A stretch of DNA of 5,321 bases from Armatimonadota bacterium (GTDB taxonomy: Bacteria; Armatimonadota; Armatimonadia; Armatimonadales; Armatimonadaceae): positions 1-5,321 of the forward strand of contig JACMIS010000125.1 in assembly GCA_014381035.1 (NCBI GenBank). The letters are read 5' to 3'. Below, one piece after another: positions 1 through 5,321 of the stretch (the stretch's first letter is position 1; each line of letters opens with the position of its first letter). A program made the position numbers and the translations under genes. Under the pieces are notes generated by a model, which did no database searches, had not been told where the DNA came from, and saw nothing but the letters and a program-made list of their open reading frames with translations.

Positions 1-227
1 AAACATCCTTTCCCGCCGCGCACTTCCGGTCTTTTCGTTTTTATCGTCACGTCAGGTTGCCGTCACGGAAAGCAACGCGGGACATGTCCCCGCCATCTGC
101 CGTCAGGGAGGCCGAGTGCTTTATTCGTCATGTGAGTCGTCAGACCGCTCCCTTGCGACCTGCCCTCACAGAGGAAGAAGCGTTCGGTCTTTCTTGTTTC
201 GAGCCTTTTTTCGGGAAGCAGTATCAC
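1..227. other. Upstream region of the protease gene, no gene supported
   Basis: The reading frame of the protease gene is open back to a TTG at 57, but the 57 residues this would add have no hydrophobic or motif character and look like read-through of non-coding sequence. The minus-strand reading frame covering 63-362 is rich in Arg and has no family resemblance. No convincing -35/-10 pair or terminator was found. A weak purine stretch, GGGAAG at 213-218, lies 9 nt before the ATG at 228 and can serve as its ribosome binding site. Confidence 0.5.
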
Positions 228-1367
228 ATGAGTAAAACGCCCTCTCAAATCACGCCGACACCGTACGACCCACAACAGGGTCCTCCGATACAACCGCCTC
301 CTGTCCCCTTTCCGGGCACGGTATCTGTCGGGGGTATTTTTGGTATCCCACTCTATATACATATCCTCTCACCGCTTCTGGTGGGGGCGATTTTACTCGC
401 CGTTCGCGCTACCGGGGGCGTTCACCTGATCCCTGTACTGATTGGGGTAGGGGTGTCACTCTTTTTTCACGAACTCGGTCATGCTCTTGTGGCGCGATGG
501 AACGGGTATACCGTTCGTGCCATCGTGCTTTATCCGCTCCGGAATCACGCCGTGATCGAGGGAGCGATGAGCCCACGGCACGAAATGCGGGTCGCGTTCG
601 GCGGTCCCGCGGTCAACCTTCTGCTCGCGCTACTCTCGTGGTCGTATCTGGCTTTTTCGGGGAACGCGACCGTTCAACCCGACCTGCTGAAATCTATCGC
701 GGGCGGCGATACCGTCGCATACCTATTACTCATCAACGCCACTATGATGATTGGCAACCTGATTCCCGCCTTGCCGTTCGACGGCGGGGCGTGTTTCCGC
801 GCCTACCTGATGCAGACAACGAGCAGGTCGGAAGCGACCCGCCGTGTGGCGCAAACCGGCATCGGGTTCGCTCTCGCCTTCCTTGTCGTCGGGATTCTGA
901 TGAAATCACCGCTGGTGGCTTTGTTCGGTTTGATGATTTTCACCGGAACAATGCGGGAGGTGCGACAGGAAAAGAACGAAGCGGCTTTTGTCGGCGTCCT
1001 CGTGCAGGAGGCGATGCAACGCGAGTTTCACACGGTTTCGGTCGCCGACCGGGTTCACGATACGGAGAAACGGTTCAAAGAGCACCGACAACGGTTCTTT
1101 CCTGTGGTCCAGGGGGGTCAGATCGTCGGGACAATCAACTATGAGACAGTTCTCCAGTTCTCGGCTAAGAAACAGGGTGCCGCGTATGTGCGGGAGGCGA
1201 TGGACGACCAGATCGTTTCGGTCCAGACGACCGACTCCCTGACATCCGTCGTCACCCGACTGACGCAGAATGGCAATCGCCCCTTGCTCGTGATGGACGG
1301 CGAGGCGGTCGTCGGAATATTTACGGAAAATAGTGCCGAGACTTTCCTACGCCGTCTCGGCACTTGA
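228..1367 (+). CDS. Site-2-type intramembrane metalloprotease (M50B) with C-terminal CBS pair
   Basis: Integral membrane zinc protease of 379 aa. Seen in the sequence: a proline-rich cytosolic N-terminus (residues 8-30), hydrophobic segments near 38-60, 66-90, 125-143, 163-190 and 211-240, the zinc motif HELGH at 81-85 (His81, His85 ligands, Glu82 catalytic) inside the second segment, a GGPAVN motif at 125-130, and NLIPALPFDGG at 177-187 supplying the third ligand Asp185. Two CBS repeats follow, about 259-313 and 320-377. This order is that of the SpoIVFB/Rip3-type branch of family M50, in which the protease cuts membrane-embedded substrates and the CBS pair probably senses adenine nucleotides. 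The substrate is not indicated by the neighbours. The ATG at 228 was chosen over a TTG at 57 because the extra residues look non-coding and GGGAAG sits 9 nt upstream. All catalytic residues are intact and the length is normal for the family. Confidence 0.92.
   Translation: MSKTPSQITPTPYDPQQGPPIQPPPVPFPGTVSVGGIFGIPLYIHILSPLLVGAILLAVRATGGVHLIPVLIGVGVSLFFHELGHALVARWNGYTVRAIVLYPLRNHAVIEGAMSPRHEMRVAFGGPAVNLLLALLSWSYLAFSGNATVQPDLLKSIAGGDTVAYLLLINATMMIGNLIPALPFDGGACFRAYLMQTTSRSEATRRVAQTGIGFALAFLVVGILMKSPLVALFGLMIFTGTMREVRQEKNEAAFVGVLVQEAMQREFHTVSVADRVHDTEKRFKEHRQRFFPVVQGGQIVGTINYETVLQFSAKKQGAAYVREAMDDQIVSVQTTDSLTSVVTRLTQNGNRPLLVMDGEAVVGIFTENSAETFLRRLGT
1332..1364. repeat. 11-bp perfect inverted repeat ending at the protease stop codon
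   Basis: Arms 1332-1342 (AGTGCCGAGAC) and 1354-1364 (GTCTCGGCACT) are exact reverse complements around an 11-nt loop. The arms lie within the last codons of the protease gene and the right arm ends directly before TGA at 1365-1367. No T-run follows on either strand. It sits at the junction with the convergent hydrolase gene, so it could act as a U-less bidirectional terminator or as an mRNA 3'-end stabiliser. The pairing is seen directly; the role is inferred. Confidence 0.85.
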
Positions 1368-1395
1368 GCGAACACGGGTGCTGTCCTGACCACAC

Positions 1396-2622
1396 CTATT
1401 TTGCCGACGGAACCGCCGTATCATCACCAAGAAGAAGCGCGAGGAACGTATCATCGCGAAACGAGTTGTCCATCCTGCCCATGCCCACCATCGCCCGCGC
1501 CATGTTGGGGTTCGCTTGCCGCACGACGACCAACCCTTTTTCCGGCAATACATACAACCGCTGCTGTCCCGCCCCCGCCGCCATCGCCAGACCTGCGCCG
1601 CCTTCCGGGTAGATACCTTTTTCCGTGATGGCACTGATGTCGGTTTGCAATCTACGTCCACGAGGCTTACTGCGGCCGCCGCCGCCATCCGCCGCCGACA
1701 CGCCGTCGACGCCGTTCGGCGCGGGCGTATTGAGCCACCAGGTCAAGCCGTATGCCGGGTTCGCCTTGCTCCCGGAGCGCAGACATTCCTTGAGAAGCGA
1801 TGCCGGGACGATCTATTCGCCCTTCCACTTTCCGTCCAGACGGATCAGTTCGCCGAACTTCGCCCATTCTCGCGCCGATAGCACTGCGCCGTAGGGAAGG
1901 GCGGGGTTACCGGCGGCGTCGCGTGCCCAGCGGTCGTAACGCAGACCGATTGGCTTCAAAACGCGCCGATCCAGATACGCCAGCACATCTTCCGGGGACC
2001 TGCCTTCCCGCTTCGCCTTCGCCGCCAGTTTGCGCGTCAGGAGTCCGCCGAACGCGTACAGGTGAACGTCGTCGTACTGGTATTTCGTGCCCGGTTTAGC
2101 GATAGCGGGCTGATTGATCGCGAAAGCATATCGGTCTTTCACATCCGGACGCGCGAAAAGTCGCTCGGCGGGCTTCAAGCCGCTCGTGAACGACAGCAGA
2201 TGCCGCACCGTGATCTGCGACCGTTGCGGGTCGCTTTTCCACTCCGTGATCGTGTCGGCGGCGGGTTCGTCCAGCGATTTGAGGATGCCGTCCTGTACCG
2301 CGCACGCGGCAAGAACGCCCCAAAAGCTTTTCGTGCCGGACGCCAACTGGTGCGATTTGCTCGCACTATAATCACCCTCATACCGTTCGTACACCGGCAC
2401 ACCGTCTTTGAGCACCAGCACCGACATCCCGCCATGCGCGGCGGAATAGTCGGCGGCGCGGGCATAGGCGGCGGAACGGAACGTTTCGCCAGCGGCGGTT
2501 TCGGCAGTCGTTTCGGCAACGAACGCGGCTTTATGGCTACGCGATAGGGAACGCCGCAGGAATCCCGTCATTAACACGGCAGCAGTCAGTAAAACAACAG
2601 TACAAAGAACCAGTCGCCTCAT
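1396..2622 (-). pseudogene. Serine hydrolase (beta-lactamase/esterase class C fold) interrupted by an in-frame TAG
   Basis: From the ATG at 2620-2622 the frame runs 269 codons to TAG at 1813-1815, then continues in the same frame for 138 codons to a second TAG at 1396-1398. N-terminal residues 1-22 are a signal peptide or signal anchor. The nucleophile motif SGTK is at 95-98 (Ser95, Lys98). A Tyr motif, YDD at 183-185, stands where the family usually has YxN. HLLSFTSGL at 141-149 is a typical family segment. After the TAG the sequence reads IVPASLLKECLRS, then a C-terminal core with GGAGLAMAAGAGQQRLYVLP, the region that normally holds the third active-site motif. The residue at this point in relatives is often Gln (GKQIVP-like), so CAG to TAG is a likely single change. 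Without read-through the product lacks its C-terminal third and is probably inactive. Relatives cleave beta-lactams, esters or peptides outside the cytoplasm; the substrate here is unknown. It is convergent with the protease gene. Confidence 0.8.
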
Positions 2623-2655
2623 GGTGTGAACATTCTTTCATCGCGGAGCGGGCAT

Positions 2656-2697
2656 CGCGCCACTGATTTTTGTGTGGCGTGTTAAACGACGAATATA
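2656..2697. promoter_or_regulatory. Candidate control region between the divergent hydrolase and small-protein genes
   Basis: The 173-bp gap at 2623-2795 separates two divergent genes and should hold both promoters. The only AT-rich patch is 2692-2697, which reads TATATT on the minus strand (5 of 6 to a -10 box); no good -35 lies at the right distance. On the plus strand TATAGC at 2694-2699 has TTGTGT 18 nt upstream, a weak match. A short hairpin, CGCCAC at 2658-2663 with GTGGCG at 2674-2679, lies in the leader of the hydrolase gene and could be an operator. All of this is suggestive only. Confidence 0.25.
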
Positions 2698-2781
2698 GCA
2701 AGCGAAAGTTCATGCTCTTGTTCGGACCGAAACACAGGGCAATCAGGAGTCGCTCCCAGAGGAAAACGGCACAATGAAAAC

Positions 2782-2787
2782 AGGAGG
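2782..2787 (+). promoter_or_regulatory. Perfect Shine-Dalgarno AGGAGG of the small-protein gene
   Basis: AGGAGG ends 8 nt before the ATG at 2796. It is much the strongest ribosome binding site in the window and fixes the start of the 100-aa gene. Confidence 0.9.
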
Positions 2788-2795
2788 AGAGTTAT

Positions 2796-3098
2796 ATGAG
2801 CCTGACGATTGAACTGACCGCTGCCGAAGAGGCCGCGATACGCACCGGCGCCGCTCGGGAGGGTACTGAAATTGCTACGTTTGTGCGCGAAAAGGTATTG
2901 CATGACCTTCCCATGCAGGAAAATGACCTTGATTTTATTCGTACCGATAGCCTGACCGCCGTCCGATCCGCACAACAAGGCTTGCTCGACAAAGGCATCG
3001 GGTATGTTATTGCTCGTCCTGATGGCACAGTAGTGCGCGTCTTCCCCGATTGTCGCTGTTCGCAGATCCGGAAGGTCGGGGGAAAGACAGTGCGGTAG
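2796..3098 (+). CDS. Small protein with ribbon-helix-helix-like N-terminus, antitoxin-like
   Basis: 100 aa. Residues 1-38 (beta strand MSLTIELT, then helices carrying AAREGTEIATFVREKV) have the pattern of a ribbon-helix-helix DNA-binding or antitoxin N-terminus. A middle helix follows, then a strand-turn-strand at about 68-95 reading GYVIARPDGTVVRVFPD, a pattern also seen at the C-terminus of small antitoxin-like proteins. A role as a DNA-binding dimer or antitoxin is an inference; no toxin (PIN, RelE or MazF type) lies beside it. It starts at ATG after a perfect AGGAGG and stops at TAG 3096-3098. The ZipA-like gene starts 9 nt later in the same frame, so the two probably form one transcription unit. 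The coding sequence is intact; the function is not recognised with certainty. Confidence 0.75.
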   Translation: MSLTIELTAAEEAAIRTGAAREGTEIATFVREKVLHDLPMQENDLDFIRTDSLTAVRSAQQGLLDKGIGYVIARPDGTVVRVFPDCRCSQIRKVGGKTVR

Positions 3099-3101
3099 AA
3101 T
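3096..3101 (+). promoter_or_regulatory. TAGAAT, possible -10 element for a leaderless ZipA-like transcript
   Basis: TAGAAT matches the -10 consensus at 5 of 6 positions and lies exactly 6 nt before the GTG at 3108, where transcription would start at or near the start codon. The GTG has no Shine-Dalgarno of its own. This TANNNT-spacer-start layout is known for leaderless genes, for example in Deinococcus. No -35 is evident at normal distance. The hexamer overlaps the TAG stop of the preceding gene, so chance resemblance is possible. Confidence 0.3.
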
Positions 3102-3107
3102 AGTTTT

Positions 3108-4181
3108 GTGAATCCGCCCGTCTTTCACCGCTTTGCGAGCGATTACTTTTCTGCCGACGAATGGGGCGACCTGTCTCCCGCGAACCAGCGTGTCGCCCGT
3201 GTTCTGGGTTCAACCGCGCTTCCGGACGCACGCCATTTACTACTGCCCCTTCCCCCGGTACCCGACGATTTCCGCACCGGCAACACGAACGAAAACGACG
3301 ACGGGACGGTGGACAGCGCGGATTTCTCGATCCGCTTACTTTCTACGACCGCACGGACCGTCGCCGACGTATTCCCGTATTTCGCCCCCGCGGTTCGTGC
3401 CGCTCTCGATTTTCCCCGCGTCGTGGCGCATATCCCGTCTCGCGCCGGTAACGGAGAGCGGGTCGTCCCGCTTGATACCGCGCCCGAGAACGCCCGTGTT
3501 CGCGCCGTAGCGTTGATCTGGTCGCTCCCGGATCTGATTTCCATCGAAAGCGAGCGCGATGCGGTCGCCGACTTGCGCCGGTTTATCGCGGAGTCGGGCC
3601 GGATCGGGATCGACGCCCGGATGACGGTGAGCATTGGGCGCGACCCCGCCGACGCCGCGCGTCATGCCGTGACGCTCCGCTCGCTCCTGCGCAAAGTGGG
3701 CGGGCGGAACGAACTACGTCTGGTGCCGACTTCGGGATCGTTCGCATCGCGCGACGTCTGGCGGTCGGTGTACAGCCTGGGTCTGACGTGGGGCAACATG
3801 GATCTTTTCCACTGGCACGGCGGGGACAATGTTCCCGCCGCTGGTGAGGGCAGCAGTGCTACCTCCCGTTTCCGCGTCCTGTCGGCGGGCACGCCCCCCT
3901 ACTTCCTCCCCGAACGCGCCGCTGAGGGGGAACGGGTCCCCGGACTGATCCTCGAATACGACCTGCCGCACGCGCCCGATCCCGTTGCCGTTTTCGACCG
4001 GATGGCAATCGCACTGTCGTATCTGCGAAGCGTCCTCGGCGGGTACCCCGTCACCAAACACGGCGCGGAGTTGGACGCGGACCGCCTCGACGCGGAGCGC
4101 GACGCGCTGGAAAACGCGGTTCAGACGATGACGAACGCGGGAATCGCGCCGGGGTCGGACACGGCGTTGCGGTTCTTTTGA
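3108..4181 (+). CDS. Protein with a C-terminal ZipA-like FtsZ-binding domain, no membrane anchor
   Basis: 357 aa, soluble by composition, with no signal peptide or transmembrane helix. Residues about 203-345 match the ZipA C-terminal domain pattern: a helix leading to GLTWGNMDLFHWH at 225-237, comparable with the FGDMNIYHRH segment of E. coli ZipA; a strand region RFRVLSAGTPPYF at 254-266; VPGLILEYDLPHAPDP at 277-292, where ZipA has a TPG segment; FDRM at 296-299; and a last helix around LRSVLGG at 306-312. In proteobacteria this domain binds the FtsZ C-terminal tail and tethers the Z-ring through an N-terminal helix that is missing here. Residues 1-200 are not recognised. The start is GTG, the only start codon in frame before the domain region; it has no Shine-Dalgarno and lies 9 nt after the upstream gene. 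The last codons lie inside a long inverted repeat. The domain assignment comes from pattern recall, so a role in division is an inference. Confidence 0.7.
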   Translation: MNPPVFHRFASDYFSADEWGDLSPANQRVARVLGSTALPDARHLLLPLPPVPDDFRTGNTNENDDGTVDSADFSIRLLSTTARTVADVFPYFAPAVRAALDFPRVVAHIPSRAGNGERVVPLDTAPENARVRAVALIWSLPDLISIESERDAVADLRRFIAESGRIGIDARMTVSIGRDPADAARHAVTLRSLLRKVGGRNELRLVPTSGSFASRDVWRSVYSLGLTWGNMDLFHWHGGDNVPAAGEGSSATSRFRVLSAGTPPYFLPERAAEGERVPGLILEYDLPHAPDPVAVFDRMAIALSYLRSVLGGYPVTKHGAELDADRLDAERDALENAVQTMTNAGIAPGSDTALRFF

Positions 4182-4239
4182 AACAGTTTGCGCGCGGGTG
4201 CGGTGCCGAATTCACGCACAAACTGTTTCAAAAGAACCG
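4170..4239. repeat. 21-bp perfect inverted repeat spanning the ZipA-like stop codon
   Basis: Arm 4170-4190 is the exact reverse complement of arm 4219-4239, with a 28-nt spacer that can itself add pairs after one mismatch (4192-4194 with 4215-4217). The left arm holds the last three sense codons and the TGA at 4179-4181. There is no T-run beyond the right arm, so it is not a classical intrinsic terminator. It could still stop transcription, protect the mRNA 3' end, or be a fold-back duplication or mobile-element relic. The arms are only moderately GC-rich. Confidence 0.93.
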
Positions 4240-4546
4240 ACGGATTGCGGGACGGGTGCGATATGCAAACCTTCCGACGTTAAATCGTTGCGCTGATATG
4301 CCGACTGTATGACAGCGAATGTGAAAGTCTCGCAAGACCACTGGGGAAAGTAACAACGACTGCCCGGTCCCGCCTTGTGTAAACGGTAACGCGAACCGGG
4401 CGCGGTGGCGCGTGACGGGTGGGATTCGCGGAAGGTTTTGAGAGTGGATCAGCGGTAGCACCCGGTTCTCGGACCGGGTGAGGGTTGAAACGCCGTTGGC
4501 GAAGTCGATGCGGTACACTCACGAAAAAGCATCGGGGATAAACGAA
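4182..4546. other. Non-coding region between the ZipA-like and small membrane protein genes
   Basis: No reading frame here has coding character; the minus-strand frames 4228-4518 and 4280-4561 have no recognisable features. The region holds the right arm of the 21-bp inverted repeat, a 7-bp inverted repeat GCCCGGT/ACCGGGC at 4362-4368 and 4395-4401, and a tRNA-like hairpin at 4459-4480. TACACT at 4514-4519 could be a weak -10 for the next gene, but no -35 is properly spaced. A structured RNA cannot be excluded; none of the common families was recognised. Confidence 0.5.
4459..4480 (+). repeat. tRNA-like hairpin, possibly a degenerate tRNA-Glu(CUC) relic
   Basis: A perfect 7-bp stem CACCCGG/CCGGGTG encloses the 8-nt loop TTCTCGGA. 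The preceding AGCGGTAG resembles a tRNA D-loop, and AGGGTTGAAAC after it resembles a T-arm lacking a base. It recalls the middle of tRNA-Glu with anticodon CTC. However, the loop is one base too long, the D-stem is broken, and no acceptor stem pairs around it, so it is not called as a functional tRNA. Confidence 0.3.
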
Positions 4547-4840
4547 ATGTTCGACGGTCAAAATAAGAAGCGGTTACTTCGCTTCGCTGCTCTCGTTCTC
4601 GTCGCAAGTATCGCCATCGCCTTCGGGAAGTTCGCCCTCAATAGTACGCGGGATCGTAGCGGACTTTTCCACGTGTCTTATAAAAGCGGGGAAGACACTT
4701 ACATCCGGGGTAGCGTTTTGAGTGTCGAGGGTGAGAGTTACGTCATCACAGATACCAGTATGGGCGACACTCGCATCGTTGCCGCTATCCCGATGGGGTC
4801 CGTCAATTCGGTAATCGACGCTCCCAGCGAAACCCCTTGA
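4547..4840 (+). CDS. Small single-pass membrane protein, hypothetical
   Basis: 97 aa. A short charged N-terminus with KK and R is followed by one hydrophobic helix at about 11-31, then a polar domain of about 65 residues with alternating strand character (YIRGSVLSVEGESYVITDTS, then RIVAAIPMGSVNSVI). The positive-inside rule suggests a cytoplasmic N-terminus with the C-terminal domain outside. The C-terminal pattern resembles a small beta-barrel, but no family is recognised. The start at ATG 4547 is chosen because GGGGA at 4534-4538 lies 8 nt upstream and the TM helix then sits at the usual place; an in-frame ATG at 4508 is an alternative with a poorer binding site. It stands alone, 365 bp after the ZipA-like gene and 12 bp from the convergent glycosidase gene. 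Confidence 0.7.
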   Translation: MFDGQNKKRLLRFAALVLVASIAIAFGKFALNSTRDRSGLFHVSYKSGEDTYIRGSVLSVEGESYVITDTSMGDTRIVAAIPMGSVNSVIDAPSETP

Positions 4841-4855
4841 CCCCGGCGGGGATCA
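4838..4855. terminator. Short hairpin shared by two convergent stop codons
   Basis: CCCC at 4841-4844 pairs with GGGG at 4848-4851 around a 3-nt loop. The flanking TGA (4838-4840, stop of the membrane protein gene) can pair with TCA (4853-4855, the TGA stop of the minus-strand gene) across one bulged A. The 12-bp gap between the genes is thus entirely hairpin. It is GC-rich with no U-tract, so a terminator role is inferred from position. Confidence 0.4.
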
Positions 4856-5321
4856 GTCAGTGAGGGGCAGAATCCGCCCCGCCGCGTCGTAGAAAATCTC
4901 CCGCACCTTCACGCAACGCAGGCTGTTCCTCCCGCCCGAAAGCGTGGTGTCGTGGTGGAACAGGTACCACTTGCCCTTAAACTCGACGATAGAATGGTGC
5001 GTCGTCCAGCCGGCGACCGGTTCCAGAATCCTCCCCTGATAGGTGAACGGTCCCACAGGGTTGTCCCCCGTGGCATAGACCAGATAATGCGTGTCGCCGG
5101 TGGAGTAGGAGAAATAGTAAACGCCGTCTTTCTTGTGCACCCACGCCGCCTCGAAGAAGCGACGATCATGGTCGCCGGCGCGTAACGGTTCGCCGTCCGC
5201 GTCCAGGATCACGACCGGGGCGCTTTCCCCTTCGAATCTTTTCATATCCCCACTCAGGCGGGCGACACGCGGCGATAACGCCGCTGCCGTACCTTCCGGT
5301 TCTTCACCGGCGGGATCAAAC
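4853..5321 (-). CDS. Glycoside hydrolase family 43 enzyme, C-terminal part (runs off the window)
   Basis: The frame is open from the right edge to TGA at 4853-4855, giving 155 visible residues. The ATG at 5243-5245 is internal rather than the true start, because family-like sequence (LSPRVARLSGDM) continues upstream of it to the window end. Visible GH43 hallmarks: RFFEAAWVHKKDGVYYFSYS with the expected general-acid Glu (visible residue 57), a THYLVYATGDNPVGPF blade typical of the five-bladed propeller, and GWTTHHSIVEFKGKWYLFHH. The fold ends normally, followed by VREIFYDAAGRI. Such enzymes release arabinose or xylose from plant polysaccharides, usually outside the cytoplasm or in the periplasm; subfamily and substrate cannot be told from this part. 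The catalytic base Asp and any signal peptide lie beyond the window. It is convergent with the small membrane protein gene. Confidence 0.88.
   Translation of the reverse strand, partial: FDPAGEEPEGTAAALSPRVARLSGDMKRFEGESAPVVILDADGEPLRAGDHDRRFFEAAWVHKKDGVYYFSYSTGDTHYLVYATGDNPVGPFTYQGRILEPVAGWTTHHSIVEFKGKWYLFHHDTTLSGGRNSLRCVKVREIFYDAAGRILPLTD

Noticed and set aside
57..227. TTG start at 57 extending the protease by 57 residues
   Set aside because: The extension has no conserved or membrane character, and the ATG at 228 has a plausible ribosome binding site.
497..1144. 215-aa plus-strand frame inside the protease gene
   Set aside because: Arg-rich out-of-frame shadow of a gene with all catalytic motifs intact.
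1672..1720. GCC/GCCGCC-rich stretch as a repeat element
   Set aside because: It is low-complexity coding sequence for a Gly/Arg-rich loop of the hydrolase, with no regular unit.
1747..1815. Frameshift in the hydrolase gene
   Set aside because: Codon-by-codon reading shows that both parts are in the same frame; only the TAG interrupts them.
1396..3098. Genome-wide recoding of TAG as an amino acid
   Set aside because: TAG occurs inside the hydrolase and between two same-frame genes, but reading through the hydrolase's terminal TAG at 1396 would run far into the antisense of the protease gene. TAG there is best taken as a genuine stop. Two sites are too few to claim recoding.
2682..3128. 148-aa minus-strand reading frame
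   Set aside because: It overlaps the small gene that has a perfect ribosome binding site, crosses the intergenic region, and its product has no family-like pattern.
4340..4405. RNase P or tmRNA-like structured RNA around GGGGAAAGTAAC and the GCCCGGT/ACCGGGC pair
   Set aside because: Only a short resemblance and one 7-bp pair; the other conserved segments of these RNAs are absent.

Overview
GC-rich bacterial DNA carrying five recognisable genes and one interrupted gene, with no mobile element or CRISPR array visible. The gene set (an intramembrane protease with CBS domains, a beta-lactamase-fold hydrolase, a ribbon-helix-helix-like small protein, a ZipA-domain protein, a small membrane protein and a GH43 glycosidase) looks like a chromosomal segment of a free-living, polysaccharide-using bacterium. 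A lineage such as Armatimonadota would fit, but this is a low-confidence guess from protein style.

Layout. 1-227: upstream region without a supported gene. 228-1367 (+): M50B site-2-type protease with a C-terminal CBS pair. 1396-2622 (-): beta-lactamase/esterase-family serine hydrolase, convergent with the protease gene and interrupted at codon 270 by an in-frame TAG; homology-like sequence continues in the same frame to a second TAG. 2623-2795: divergent intergenic region. 2796-3098 (+): 100-aa small protein with a perfect Shine-Dalgarno. 3108-4181 (+): 357-aa protein whose C-terminal third resembles the FtsZ-binding domain of ZipA; it starts at GTG only 9 nt after the small gene and in the same frame. 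4182-4546: non-coding, beginning inside a 21-bp perfect inverted repeat and holding a tRNA-like hairpin. 4547-4840 (+): 97-aa single-pass membrane protein. 4853 to the right edge (-): C-terminal part of a GH43 glycosidase, convergent.

How the genes relate. Only the small protein and the ZipA-like protein look like a transcription unit. The other genes are monocistronic, in convergent or divergent arrangements, with no shared pathway evident. Three gene ends (1332-1364, 4170-4239, 4838-4855) carry inverted repeats that overlap the stop codon and lack a U-tract, suggesting a common way of ending transcripts here. The points most worth following up are the ZipA-like domain without a membrane anchor, the amber codon in the otherwise intact hydrolase gene, and the 21-bp palindrome.
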